From contig OX424560.1 of NCBI GenBank assembly GCA_949152475.1, forward strand, positions 24,057,106-24,121,105: 64,000 nucleotides of DNA, in the 5' to 3' direction. The notes under the pieces were generated by a model. It saw only the letters and a program-made list of their open reading frames with translations, ran no database searches and was not told where the DNA came from. This document shows, piece by piece, positions 24,401 through 37,059 of this stretch (positions are counted from its first letter, which is position 1; the number at the start of each line of letters is the position of its first letter). The DNA comes from Terebella lapidaria. Lineage: Eukaryota > Annelida > Polychaeta > Terebellida > Terebellidae. Position numbers and translations under genes: made by a program.

Positions 24401-27400
24401 ATATTTAGTATGTATCCAAAACACTGGATGTAGAACTTATACCTGGTTGGATTTCCTCCGTTCAGCAATAGCTGCCCTCATCAGCTCTGTCAAGACGTCT
24501 ATGCTGCCTTTCGGCCAGGTCTCAAACCCGAGTTTGTCCAACAATTTGATAATAAAGGGGAACATCACTGTCTCAATACAAAGCAACAATGTGAAATTAA
24601 AAAATATTGCGAGTTTGTTGTATTTCATTTCAAGCACATACTATAGTTGTGGGTGGTGTATTTTTGGACAAAATACAAAAGCTGTCATCTATGTTGTTGT
24701 ATATCGCTGACCTGCCATCTTGAAGAAAGGATTCCTTGGGCTAATGCTTGCCATCATTTTATTCATCGTTCGAATCAAAATGTGGTCCGGATCACTTTGA
24801 GAATCCACTTTGACTCCGAAAGCCGTACAGCAAATCGCTTCCAGAGTGTAAGCCCCGAGAAGACTAGGAGAGGTCAAATTTATTTATCTAAATAGCGTCA
24901 GTGAAGTTTTTCTCTTCATACAAATAAACTTGATGGCCAATTACTATCATTTCAATTCAATCCTCACTCTTTCACGTTGAATTCTTCTCCTGATTTCGCG
25001 ATCTTGTCACATCGATTCTTGAGATTGTCCACACAGTATTTCAATTTTTCGATGTTCTAGTGTGAGAAATGAAATACATGTCAACTTTTCATGCCCGTGT
25101 ACTGAGCATTGGGAAAAAACTCCAAATAAAATTGTATGTAAATTTTTGCTCATATATACGAACTTCAACTTCACACCGACTTCAATGCCAAAATGCAATC
25201 GAAAACTTACTATTAAAGCAAGCAAGTTATATAGTTGATTCTTGAAATAAATCACTACAATAAAGAATACATTTTTTGTATCTATGACTACGTACCCCTC
25301 TGAGTTTGTTTGACGAGAAGAAAGGGGTCGTCAAGCTCCTCATCCGCCTCCACTCCTCCCCGTGTAGGTCTAGCAGAGAGTGTCGCACCTTGCCTCTCAT
25401 GTAGAAATCCTCCATAAAGTAATACAGATAGTCCATGTGAGTACACGAAAAATAACTAAGTCCATTTTAATGTATCGTACTTACAAAAGATATTGGTGTA
25501 CTAGTATATATGTATTGGTATTTTGTGTTTAATAATATCCAAGCATCTAGTATTTGAATTGAAATAGATGTCATGATATAACAAAAATAGTGCGAGCTGC
25601 AACATATTTGTAACATAATGTCATTTGAAATGCAAGTAGACCAAATGTATCTGCAATTACCACCTTTTGTTCCATGCAAAAATGCAAAATGTACTGTGTT
25701 CATTATAGATTCTGAATCAGAATATCACTATTCGTCCTCCAGATATGATAACCTTTGTTTTCAATTTGGTAATTTTCACTCAAAACTCATCATGACATCA
25801 TAGAAAAGCAGGCATACCCTCCTGTCGGAGAAGTGCGAGAAGTCCTTCACAAGAACGTGTTTGAGAAAGTCTGTGTCGAACGAAATGATGGCCGGGTGGC
25901 GGCCTTCGTAAAATCTGACAAGTGGACAAAATCTCCGATGACACATATATACGATAATTTATTGGGAATAATGATCAACTATTGTTAGTTACAGTTGTTT
26001 TAATAAACGTAATAAACATAAATTTCTTTGTGTACTCATGTAATTTATGTGATAATGTTTTTTACGTCAAAGTTGACTCATTTGAAATCCACATAAATCG
26101 AAGTAAAATGTGTATAAAATAAGTATTACTAAAACCGCTGATCAATGCTGATGAGATATAAATAGTTAAAACCAAAACTTGACCGGTTGGTCTGGTGAAT
26201 ATGCATTTTTATTATATACTGGGTAAAATTCATGGACCGCGATTGATTCAAACCCGTCACGTGATCAAGTGGTCTATGTCCAGGTCGTGAGATGGAACGT
26301 TTGCCGGACACTGGTTACGTTATGTACGGTAACAACAGTAACAACGTGCAAACCACGCAATATTGAAATACATGGGATATGACAGTTTTAGTGAATAGTC
26401 CACTAACACTATCACGTCCCTCGGATCAAATAATTCGGTCTATTACCTGGGTAAACAGGCAAAAGTATATTGTTTGTGTATATTATGCACAGACACATGA
26501 CAAGCTTTTAACCAATGACACATGATAAATACATGTATGTGAATTTACTCACGAGAATAGCTTGCCATACTCTTGTTTGCCGGTTAAGTCCCACGAAGCA
26601 TAGTGCTGTGGATTACAGCATGGGGTGAATGATAGTTTGAACGAAACATTCTTGTGCTTAACATTTATTGTTACAAGAAAAAGTAAACGCAATAAATCTA
26701 ATTCGAACTTAATTAACAGGAATACAAATAGGGACGACCAACTTGAAAATTTGTTATTATATAATAATATCATAATATATTACGTGACTTTTATAGTAAA
26801 TGTAGGAAATTCAATGTAATATACATGATATATTATCTTTACATATTATGTTCATTATATTTTCACAAAACTCTGTACAATAGCAATATGATTTAAACAA
26901 AAAGAATATGTCTTATCAAGAAAAGTGTTGTTGATTCCTGGTATCGAAGATAACAATCTAACAAGATGAAATAACCTTGATTGATATAAGATGCTTAACA
27001 GTTAAGATCTGATAAGATAAGCACAAAATCAGATTTGGAGATAATACAATGAGCAAGGTAGGGAAGAACATTTTCTGACTACATGTAACACCAAGAATTG
27101 TCTACTATTCTTGTTAACATGCTGAAAACAATTATATAAAGTCCTATATTGAGAAGGGCATAAGTCAAATAATCTGTTTTGCATATTAACAGTTCGCAAC
27201 TGGGTTTAATAAAAAGAAAAGCATCCCCATTTTTCTTAAATGGTGGTTTTCTCTGCACGAAAGTCATGGATGTAGAACCAATAAGAACGTTTTGAATCTA
27301 CCTCAAATCACTCAGCCCCAGATAATAATTGATAAGTTATCGAATGATTCGATAAGATTTGATAAGATAATCGCAAACAAGAGACAAGATTAGATCAAAT

Positions 27401-29013
27401 GATAGGAAGACAAGACATAAACAACTATAACAATGTCTGATGAAGCATCACATATATTTGTCCTTGCACTGGTACACGCTATCAACCGATCTTTGAGTAG
27501 TTTCCTTGAAATGTTATCGACAAATCATTGTGTGGAGGTTAACTGAAAGGAACTACTACAGGTAGATAATGCGATGGAGATAGGGGATGCTTAAGGCAGC
27601 ATGAATTAATTGCATGACATGTATTTTTTGTAATTGAAAAATAAAAACACCACCAGTATTCCATAAGTTCAGTCGTTATAAACAAGGTCCTGAATGTACA
27701 TGGCAAATTTGACAAGATATAAAATTTGACACTTACGCTACCGCTCATTCCGAGGTCAAAATTTCCAGAGAAAAGTTTCGCTTTCGGTCCCCTGTAGCCG
27801 TGATACTCGAGCATCGTGAACGGCCATTTTCCATATCTGAAAATATTGTCCACAATATCCCTTTGAAAATAAATAACTTATTATTTTTCACCAAATACTT
27901 TCCAGACGATCTTTTCACAAAATTGGCATATATGTGAAACCTCGCTCAATCCCCGTTCAGTTTTGAAATTTTGTTTCAAAATATGCTATTTGGGGATCTT
28001 GACATTGTGTATAAAGATAGAGTGCCTTGAATCGCTGAAAAGACCCAACATGTGGGTCCCAAATGCCCGAAAAGACCCGAAATGCACAAATTGCTCTATG
28101 AGGCCAAACGCTTCCACATAAGGGTTAGGTGTGTATTATAAGCATATATGAAGTCATATATGGTGCATGTTTTGGTGACACCGATTTTGATCTCAGGAGA
28201 TCTTGCAGGCTGAATGTCAAGGTCGCTGGGACCTGAAATGTGTAAATTGGCCTTTACAGACAAAATGCTTGTGAATGCAGCTTAAATTTGCATTATGGCC
28301 ATACAAGTATAGAAAGTCATGTATGGCACATCTTTTGGTGACATTCAAGTTAACCCTTCTACAGACAAAATACTTTTAGTTAAAGCTTATGTATTATGCT
28401 TATGTATGAGCATATAGGAAGTCATATATGACAAATCTTTTAGAGATTTTGAACGACCTTGAAGGCTAAATCTCGAGGTCATCCCTGACATTAAATGTGT
28501 AAATTGGCCTCTACAGACAAAATTTCAATAGAGCTTACGTTTGTGTTAAATCATATGCAGCAAACCTAATAATGACATTGAAGTAAACAAAGATGACCCT
28601 GAATGGTAAATCTCAAGGTCGTATGTCATCTGCAATGCTTAAACCCAAAAATGTCCGGTAACCTTTTTGGGCTAATTTTTATACTTTTTTTTAGAGAACC
28701 CAGTGGTTCTACATCATTGATTATTTTCTAGCAGAAATACGTACGAGAGACTCTCATTATGTATTTCTGATTCTAGACAATCGATCCAAATTCCACCGCC
28801 AGAATATATGTCAGTGATGCCACTTCATAATTGTACGTAGGTATACGTCATCTCACACGTCCGTATGTGGTCATTTATATACATGTTGTATACCGTGCGT
28901 TTACATTATATGTACTGGTCAGTAGTACTCAGTACTCACATGTATATGGCAATCCCGATGAGTATCAACAGCAGTAGATAGTTTGGAATCCAAATCACGC
29001 CGAGAACATACAT
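21469..29013 (-). CDS. Cytochrome P450, CYP3-like (clan 3)
   Basis: Fourteen exons on the minus strand: 28940-29013, 27737-27836, 26553-26605, 25818-25914, 25296-25409, 24968-25056, 24712-24863, 24443-24567, 24171-24249, 23756-23916, 23330-23415, 23055-23192, 21755-21917 and 21469-21546. Their lengths sum to 1509 nt, 502 residues, with every phase closing. The protein is a haem monooxygenase anchored in the ER by the N-terminal hydrophobic segment. Seen: I-helix AGFDT (311-315), K-helix ESQR (367-370), DPERF, and the haem loop FGQGPRNCVG (440-449) with ligand Cys447. Overall text (W/EWRRMRSLTTPFF, VMFPFIIKLLDKLG, LTEDEMVAQ) resembles vertebrate CYP3A. Substrate cannot be predicted. All key residues are present. 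A 12-base C-run sits in the polypyrimidine tract before exon 10. Intron 12 holds the 22112-23034 element, only about 12 bases from the exon 12 donor. Confidence 0.95.
22112..23034. mobile_element. Inverted-repeat element with minisatellite arms
   Basis: 923 bp beginning TACGGAAGCGTAGAAGGGCC and ending in its inverse. It is flanked by GGGGTG at 22106-22111 and 23035-23040, a probable 6-bp target duplication. Next to each end is GTGG..CCCxxGAAAATTAATT or its inverse. The arms are then filled with tandem units of about 22 bp close to CTCGATAATATCGACTTAGTAA, many on the left (about 22170-22490) and fewer, inverted, on the right (about 22755-22985). A second inverted pair (CAGACACAGGAAG at about 22219, CTTCCTGTGCCTG at 22870) lies inside the arms. 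The centre (22490-22750) is AT-rich and non-coding. No transposase is present, so this is a MITE or fold-back-like element of unknown superfamily. Confidence 0.75.
26912..27370. promoter_or_regulatory. Cluster of GATA-factor motifs in P450 intron 2
   Basis: GATAAG-type motifs occur at 26912-26918 (as CTTATCA), 27010-27016, 27015-27021, 27330-27336, 27350-27356 and 27360-27366, with a further AGATAA at 27365-27370. TGATAAG and AGATAAG are consensus sites of GATA zinc-finger factors. The density is well above expectation for AT-rich intron DNA, and a GATAAG also lies next to the P450 TATA box. Enhancer function is inference. Confidence 0.4.
27895..28690. repeat. Dispersed TCAAGGTC repeat (copy 2), P450 intron 1
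   Basis: Shares phrases with the copies at 3.1 and 63 kb, including CGxTCAGTTTTGAxATTTTTGTT-like text at its start. Its body repeats a block of roughly 150 bp containing GACAAAAT, an AGCTTA or GCTTA motif, CATATAxGAAGTCATATATG and TTTTGGTGACA. TCAAGGTC, without a following A, occurs at about 28218 and 28613. It lies wholly within the first intron of the P450 gene. Confidence 0.55.
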
Positions 29014-29117
29014 GCTTCTATTGTTATCAACGCAGCTTCGGATCGTTCTTCCACTATACACCCAGTACAGTGTTTAGGCCTCCATGTGAGTGTGTGTGGC
29101 GCCCCAACAGGCCCCTC

Positions 29118-29138
29118 TATATATAGTATGCTCTTATC
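29118..29138 (-). promoter_or_regulatory. P450 promoter: TATA box with adjacent GATA site
   Basis: On the minus strand a TATATATA box (29118-29125) lies about 105 bases ahead of the P450 start codon, with GATAAG (29133-29138) eight bases further upstream. Position and orientation fit a core promoter. The 858-bp gap between the P450 start and the stop of the MS4A-like gene holds no other supported feature. Confidence 0.5.
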
Positions 29139-29870
29139 TACATGTATGTCACGGCCAGAGTCAGGGGAGATCATAACTCTTGTGGCGGATGATACCATGA
29201 GTGGGTGATTTTCATCATAATGTTCAGTATAAGGATTATATTCTGTGGCGAGATTGAAGAAGTTTTGATCATATACCATTCATGTAACATATGCATGTGA
29301 TAGGCCTAGATGTAGTGTATCCGGTATATTTACATACTGTATATCATTTTTGTGTTTTCGTCTGAAAACGGTAGTTATTCTTATTAAAATCATGATGGGT
29401 TGGTGCTGCCTCGTTCCTGGTTAGTTGTAAGATAATATTTGCAGGCCTATTGTCATCTTAAGTCACGTTTGGGGTCACTAGAGGGTTAATAAATAATAAG
29501 CTTGAGCACGCCATATCATCGCAGATTTATTCTCAATAATATGAATTATGAATTGCACAGTTACAGGTATTTATTATGCATAGTTTACCAAACGTGGTAA
29601 TATCTATACTTCGTTTTCACATTTTGTACACATGTACAATGAATAATAGCCAACAAGTTATTGACCTAGCTGGGACACAGTGATATATCAAGATATTGTT
29701 ATGTATAAAACTATGTACATATTTCATATAATCAACGAAAAACAAATTCCTGTAGAATGGAATAAAAAACAAATATCAATAAAATACATATCACAGACAA
29801 AACTTTCAACTATATACATATCTATAGATCCTTCTCCACTGTAGGTATATCTTTGAGATGGCATGTACGT

Positions 29871-31762
29871 TCATCTGGGCATCTGATAGGCTTGCGCGTT
29901 GTTGATTGGCTGAGCCTGAGCGAAGCTGATTGGCTGAGCAGAATGGACGTTGCTGATTGGTTGGCCCTGTGCGTTTAGCACGATGACATTTGCACCCATT
30001 TGACTGGGGTTAGCCAGGTACTGAACTGCAGGTTCTGGGGCACACTATGAAACAACATCACATGCAATTGTTAATATATGATTAAATGTACTTTCGAACA
30101 GTTACCCGAATTTCAAGAGTGAAAAAATAAGGCACATTTTCATTCCAGTTTTGTTTTTTTTTCCCCCAAAAATCTTCAACATCCTGAACGTACGCAGTAT
30201 TCTCAATTCGTTTAAATGTGGTTATATGCACTCAATTTAGTAGACGGTTTCTCCATTAGCGAGTGCTGAATAACCTTACTCATGATCTGTTTAACTAAAC
30301 CAAAACACGATGTTTTCTCCTTACATGAGGATCTGAGGAGCCGCAGCAGGTCACACGACAACAGAGCGATGCTCCCCACAGGCAGGCCACGACCTCTATC
30401 ACACTCGCCAGTACAAACAGCGTCGACACCGCCATACTGCCCTAGGTACATAATACATGTCAAAACATTAATACTAAGTTAGAATAAGGATGAAATGTTA
30501 GAGTAGTGAAGCCTGATCGAGTATATGTATCGGTATATAAAATGAGCAATTTAAAAGTATTTTGAGTGTAATGGGTGCTAATTTATTTGTCCCGTGACAT
30601 GCTCATTCCTATCTGAGGTATTCAGGAACAAATCGACGAATGGCCTGGTTTTCATTGTGAAAATTTATAAGACGAATCGAATCAGTAATTCACAAATTAG
30701 AAAAATTCACTCACCATTTCCTGGCTCTCATGGAATCCCGCACGCAGTCGGTCTATGTCCGCACCGAAAGCCCACAAGGATATTCCAAGCATGCCAAATA
30801 TGAAGACACTAGCTATGATCGCGAGAACCATGTGAGCTATAATCAGACAATTTGTCTTCTTGCTGCCCGCAGCCAGAGCCAATGATCCTGAGAGGGAGAT
30901 CTACAATATAGGAATTCATAAGGATCATTGGTGAGTGAACACTGAACATTAGTTCTAATCACTTGAATAGATGTTTTATCTGCCTTTAGATATTCTGTTT
31001 GTGTGTGCATGCCTGTTTCCGTTGTGAAAATGGTACTGTATGTTTGAAGAAGTTTATGCATATAGTGCATGTGACACACAAGATTATATTATATATTTAT
31101 ATACATATATTAGGAGATATTTGGAATCAAAACTCCAGAATATGAGGAGAACAGAATTCGCACCATGCACTTGTTGTCAGTTGTAGGCCTAATTATATAT
31201 CTTGTGTTCTTGTTTTTAAAAAAAATACTATTTAGATGAAAAGTATATATAGTAGTAGTGTATACATATACTTATTATTTCCATTCAAATGTTTTCATGT
31301 ACTTAATTTAATTGTCACTAACATAGTTGATTCCAAATATTGACATATTCAATTTCGTATATAGAGTATACAGTACGTAGGCCTACATATACTCACAAAG
31401 AGTATCGGGCACCATATCCCAGAGGCGCTGATATATGGAAACATCACATACATGTCGTCGTAATAATCGGCTGTCTGTTGGTACCGTTCAGGATTGGCGT
31501 TGATAACCAACCCCAGGATGTTCAAAATAATCGCCACGACGCCAACGACCAGCTGAGTTATCCCTAGTTTCTTAGAGAGTGACCCACTGTAATTCTCCTT
31601 TCGTGAGGATTTCGTCTGCTGTACGTGGATTATGATTGGTTGTTGCTGGACGGTTGACTGGGCAACGTATGCTGGAGGCGGGCTGTGATTGGTTGCCGGT
31701 GTGATGACGTGTGTTCCATGACTTCCCACGTCAGCCGAGGGCAAAGCTTGTTTCTCGCTCAT
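29871..31762 (-). CDS. Four-pass membrane protein, MS4A/CD20-like
   Basis: Four exons (31397-31762, 30715-30900, 30325-30441, 29871-30044) encode 280 residues, and all junctions are phase 0. Four hydrophobic segments are visible, at about 66-88, 115-137, 141-166 and 186-212. The first begins KKLGITQLVVG, like the start of the MS4A (CD20) domain, and the cytosolic-tail, short-loop arrangement fits that family. The proline-rich N-terminal tail has PPAY (29-32), a WW-domain ligand of the PPxY type. Cysteine pairs after TM4 (CCRVTCC) could be palmitoylated. The C-terminal tail repeats QPIS/QPIN units. An acceptor about 20 bases ahead of the ATG implies a 5' noncoding exon. Function is unknown; MS4A proteins modulate channels or receptors. 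A tetraspanin is unlikely because the CCG-type large loop is absent. Confidence 0.8.
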
Positions 31763-31789
31763 CCTAGATGTTGTGTGATTTCTGAAAGA

Positions 31790-33420
31790 TGATCATAATC
31801 CACGTAGACTTGGCCATCGAAGTGAAAGGATTTTATCTTCGGAATTGACCAGAAACGACAAACCTAAACCTAGCATTGATGTAGTATATACGAGCCTACT
31901 GTTCTGATATCGAATACTGAGTGTTGAATCTCGCAGTTTGAGTTTTCACTGTTCAGCACGAACCTTCGATACGGATTTATGATAAAAGAACACGATCATA
32001 TCATGGTAGGGGATGCTTTTGATTTTGTATTAGTATAATCGAAATAGTTATTCTTTGCAAAACCCATGATATTGTTTTACGTGTACAAAACGTGTAGCCC
32101 TACACATATATATGTATACGTTGGGCGTCAATTAATGCAACGTTACCACAGTGGATAATGATAACAGTGTTGATACCTTTTGTATAGATTCTGCAACCTG
32201 CAGTCTGCCTACCATGGAAAATCGATTCAGCTGTTATATTCTACGTAATATTTTGTTACCCCTGATACTACTGTGAGGCATAGACCTATCAATTTAATTA
32301 AAACACATTGAAACTAACCTGCAATTGGTACCAGAAGTCCTCTAGGTGACAATTTGTGTTGTTAAATCGTTGTGTCACGTAAACATACAGGGGCAGCTTG
32401 GCAGATAGCCTGCATCCACTGGCCCATCTGAGTCGGAAAACATTCACGCATAGACGAGCCTATATATTTGGCACTGAATCATATCCCCGTGCTGCCGCCC
32501 AGGAAGAAATGTTTACCTGTGAATGAATCGATTCTAGCGGCCATATCCAGGACAGAGAAATGTACCACGCTGTTCATATTGATCGAGTGTACCTATGCCT
32601 GTTTTGCGATACGATGAAAATAAAAACAAATCTGGTGTCTCATGTTGAACATTATACGAGTGTTAGGCCTACGTTATTCAATCGAGGTTTCTTTTGGTAG
32701 AATTCAGGTTAAACAAAATATTCAAAGAAAATTAAGCGGTCCAATCGTTTCACCCCTTATCGACAAGTGTCAAGTGGTATGAGTCAAGAGCATTGTGACT
32801 CACTGTCAAACTTCAATGCGAGTATTTTGTATTTTAGGGAAAGTTAGTATGCGTTTTGAAATTTTAACACCATGCTTTGGAACAGGTATACTTTGGAATG
32901 TAGTAAACGTTCATAATTCACTACGCGTATCAAACTATTCGCCTCGTGTGTAATTATAAAAACATTTTATTGTTATTTTTGTATCGTAAAAAAATCATAT
33001 ATATTGAATAATGTTTTTATTTCTATAAGTGATCGCGTTCAATTGAGACACCGTAATTGAGATTTCACATTCTCACAAAAATCTTTCCAATGCGATAATA
33101 CGACAGAATTCAAGAACAGAAAAACTACAACGAGCAGTAATACCTAGTAGTTATACCTAGTATGGGTAAAGCGATCTGTAAGTTAGTTCATTCTCGAGAC
33201 AGCACTTCGTAGGCCTATTTCATATAAATATTGTATATAGATGAAAAATTCATTCACATTCTCCTTTTATTGCATTATAATAACTGTCCCTGGGGGGTAC
33301 CTATATACACCACTACAAAACTCAACTAATGACAACACCTCATATTTTGCTTCAATTGTTTTATTTTCCAGCTGGTACTAGTTACAGCAGGTATCTATAA
33401 TTCTGTTCATGACGCACGTC
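31790..33420. other. Intergenic and MS4A-like 5' region
   Basis: No coding frame supported. A possible 5' noncoding exon of the MS4A-like gene could end with the donor-like GGTTAG read on the minus strand near 32320. The rest is AT-rich, with TAGGCCTA palindromes. Confidence 0.35.
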
Positions 33421-36400
33421 TCAGTCCCTGCCGATCCTCTTGGCATCCTTCCTGCTAATGTCACAGCAGGGCACGTGGAGCAGGCGGTTAGGGGACGTGT
33501 TGTGGTTGGGCTTCGAGAAGATGATCTTGTTCTTCGAGGCGCCGTTGACGATGAAGTCGAACATGTCCGCCGGTGTGGACGGAGCGATCCGTTTGCTCAT
33601 CTCGACAGCTACGGCGCCCGTCACGTGAGCAGCGGCCTGCGAAGTCCCTGGGCCCGACGCAAGAAGGTTGTTAGGATACGTGGAAATCACGTCGACTCCC
33701 GGAGCGAACACGTTCACGCATTGCCCCCAGTTCGTCAGGCTCCAGGTCTCATCTTCGACGTTGACGGCACCGACTGTAATGACACCCGGTACATTGGCAG
33801 GGGATTGCAGACAAGCAATCGTTGCCTGCAGACAAGCAATCGTTGCCTGCAGAGGCCACGGGCGTGACGCCAACTAGTCTCAGAACAGTAACCAGAAAAG
33901 GGACAAGGACAGATGGTACGCCGAAAGACATGTTTAAAACACTTTTAGCAAAGTTAGACAAATTCGATCTAGAGATGTGATGGTTGAAAACCCAGGCCAA
34001 ACTGTTGCACACGCTATTTGTTACAGAGTTCCCGGTTGAGTCGAATGCCTTGACGCCGACTAAGGTGACTTCCTTGGCCACCCCGAACAGCTTTGAGCCA
34101 ATGATCCCAGACATGTGAGTTCCGTGACCGTTGTCGTCCTCACAGGGTACGCCAAGGCTCGGAGCGGAGTGGGAACAGAAGGCACGGCCGCCAAACTCAG
34201 GGTGTGAGGTGTCTATCCCAGTGTCAACCACGTACGCCACGACGCCAGCCCCTAGAGAGAGAGAGAGAGGGAAAAAAGAGGGAAGGGTGAGAAAGAGAGA
34301 GAGCGAGAAATAGACAGAGAAAAAAGGGAAGGAAAAAGGGACACCAGCCACCTGTCTTATTCCATGAATAAGCAATTCGTTTTTCCTTGATCACGTCTAT
34401 CGCCCTCAAAATTAACAACTGCTGAACGTGTGCTTGAAGACAGTGCACTTTTATGATTGGTGGGCACCGGAGAGGTCGCGGACCCGCTTTTGGTCTCAGT
34501 GATAGCTATATAGCTTTTCAATTCCCCATCCAAAGGTGAGACATACACGTATAGTTACCCATACCACTGACACTGATGTCCAATGATGCGACTTTACACG
34601 AGTTTTCCGATAACTGTGCTAGACGTCCCTTTACCAGAGACAGTTTGTGGGACCCATTAATTCCTCAGAACGAAGGAGCTCACAGAGCCTATGCTTCCCG
34701 GCGACGTCCATTTTTCCACCGGAACCGCCGCAAGCGCTCAGCTGCGCAGAATTAGACATTTCTGTCATCCGCTCATTCTGTTTGGTAGTTTTGAGTTGTT
34801 TCTATCGACGTTTCGGCGGTTTCGGTGGGAATATGAGAGTCGTCTTGCAGTCAAATGGCCGTGCTTAAATTCATTATGCGAATTATCTATCCAAAATGAC
34901 CAGAAGGAAGGTGAGGAGCACGCAGTAGATCAGCTTAATGATAATCATGTATAGAACGAACAATAAGCCCTAATTTAAAGTTGGAATCACTTTTAAAATC
35001 AGCCAAATTTAGCATTCTTTTTTGTCACGCAAACTTGAAAGTACATCTCGAGATAGTCGGGAATATAGAGGAAATATGCACAGATCGACAACAGATACTC
35101 AGAAAATTGCCGTTGATCGTGCATGAAAAGAGTGGATAGAGAATGATCGGCCTGCATACAATGCCGGTTGCCACAGTATCTAGACAAATACCAATGACGT
35201 CATCAGACTGTGTATAGAACTCACCCTAAAGGCGGGCCGCTTTTAGGGAAAAAATGATGCAAATCTTGATTTGGAAACTCTATTTAGGCACGTAGTACAC
35301 ATTTTCAGAACCAAATTTGTACAATTTCTCATTCTATAGACAAAATAAAGCTATCGCAGAATGAAAAAAAATTGTCAATTCTAAAAGTGATTATAGCTTT
35401 AATTGCTGTATTGCTATTAACGTAGTCCGCTACAAACATTGAGGTAACGAAGAGTCACAATTTGAAAGTCATTTCTTGAATTTTATCTCTTCAAAATGAC
35501 CTATATTAAAGTGTAAAGGATCAGCATCCTAATAATGAAATAAAAATAGGAGGTCACCGTGCTCGTTTCTTCTACATATTCGATCAAAATCACAAATAGT
35601 TACCTAAAATGACATAAATTATGGCATTTTTGTGCATTTTTTTGTTCATATTCACATATTGCATCGTGTTTTCCATGCAAACGGATACGGTGACCCCCTA
35701 TTTTCTTTTCAGTTTTAGGATGCTGAACATTTACTCTGTAAAATATCTAATTTTGAAGCTCTAGATTGATACAGTTATTTATTTTAAACAGACTCTTTGA
35801 GTGCTCCCCTCACCGTCTGGCGCGGACTACCTTAAGGATTATAAGTCGGACACCCAAAGTTAAAATTCAACCCTTGATATCGGAAAAATGAAACCTCAAA
35901 CTAGTGAATCAAGGTATTTGTGGGTCTATTCTAACCGAAACTGTATGTGTTTAAAATACTAGTACTTGACAGAAAACGATGGACATATGGTACCTCTATA
36001 TGGTCCAACCATGTAATCGGCCTCGAGCCTGAGTGGTTCATCAGAGATGAGTTTGTCCCTCTGGTCGATGCGGTCGAGGCCCCAAGCGCGAGTAGCGGAT
36101 ACCTTGTGACACACGGAGCAAGGGAGCTCGTTGTCTCTGTTTCTACCGTTCAGCTCTACGACTTGGTTCTGTTCCACGATCGTTACGTACGGCAGAGTCA
36201 AGGCCCGCTTGAAGTCATCGTCCTCACCCTCGACCGATATGACCCTCAGCGTCTGGAAGTCGTCCACGCCAGTTGTTACGAGATTGTAGTCGCGTCTAAG
36301 CTCCAGAGAGATTTCGGAATCGCTCGCGTCGGTCAGCGAGTTGTTAACGAGAAGCAAGTATTGGTTGGGAATGTAGACGGGCTCATCGTCTGCCGCGAGG

Positions 36401-36447
36401 GCAGTGGCTACGCAAAGAGCAACTGCAAGGGCCACAGGGAACGACAT
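33421..36447 (-). CDS. Secreted proteinase K-like subtilase, frame broken in exon 2
   Basis: Two exons (35994-36447 and 33421-34251) encode a serine protease of the S8 subtilisin family. Exon 1 has a signal peptide (MSFPVALAVALCVATALA), an I9-type inhibitory propeptide and RAWGLDRIDQRD. Exon 2 supplies the catalytic Asp (YVVDTG, residue 161), His (NGHGTH, 194), oxyanion Asn (ASAGND) and Ser (GPGTSQAAAH). The exon lengths sum to 1285 nt, one base out of frame. After ASAGND the family homology (SPANVPGVITVGAV) continues in a different frame. The switch coincides with a perfect 21-bp tandem duplication at 33807-33848, although 21 bp alone keeps frame. So either a one-base assembly error or a recently dead gene. 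No intron that would remove it is visible. Family enzymes digest extracellular protein. Confidence 0.85.
34253..34335. repeat. GA-rich simple repeat at subtilase splice acceptor
   Basis: A (GAGA)n-type tract abuts the exon 2 acceptor; on the minus strand it reads (CT)n and serves as the polypyrimidine tract. It is interrupted by AAAAAG and GGAAGG stretches. Confidence 0.8.
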
Positions 36448-36492
36448 GGTCGCTTGTCAGTTTAAAATGTGTGGGAAACCAACGCGAACTCT

Positions 36493-36500
36493 CTTATATG
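36493..36500 (-). promoter_or_regulatory. TATA box of the subtilase gene
   Basis: CATATAAG on the minus strand lies about 45 bases upstream of the start codon, which implies a very short leader, as is common in strongly expressed digestive or secreted enzyme genes. Confidence 0.55.
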
Positions 36501-36519
36501 TAGACTACTTACTTTGTTC

Positions 36520-37050
36520 GGAAGTGGGTGTTAAACACAGCTGTGCCTGTTTGGGCTCCTCATTCGAAGGGGCCATTTACTAAAGTAAGACATTCTATGG
36601 GCGTTCCAATACAAATATCAAATTCATTTTGGCGATATTGAAAAAAACCCACCATAAATCTTCAGAGAATAGTTTTTCTGGCGGGGCGCCTTATTGGATG
36701 TGAACATCTTGCTGATATGTGCATCAAATTGCACCAAATGCAATACTTCAAACATTTGAAGGCACAAACTACCAGACAATTGGTGATGCAAAAGCTGCAA
36801 ATCTCTTCCCCCGTTTCTATTAATATAGCATTTATAAATAAATTATATTTCGTCGTGCTGTTTTCAAGTTCGACTTCCGTTCACATATTTGATCGTTGTA
36901 GTTTAAATACGAATATTTTTGAAATTTTGAACAAAAATTCCTAAGAATGATTTAACAGGTTTATATGTTATATTGTATATCCATTTGCTTTTTTCCCAAT
37001 TGGAGTCCATTGTCAACGAAGATGCCTAATATTTTGGAATTTGATGGTCG
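36520..37050. other. Intergenic, no recognised feature
   Basis: AT-rich DNA without supported genes or repeats. Confidence 0.4.
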
Positions 37051-37059
37051 TTTTTTTAA

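Noticed and set aside
27539-27853. 104-codon minus-strand frame as an independent small gene
   Set aside because: Its first part is P450 exon 2 and the remainder is intron read-through.
33409-33867. + strand frame opposite the subtilase exon
   Set aside because: It is the antisense shadow of conserved subtilase sequence and has no family match.
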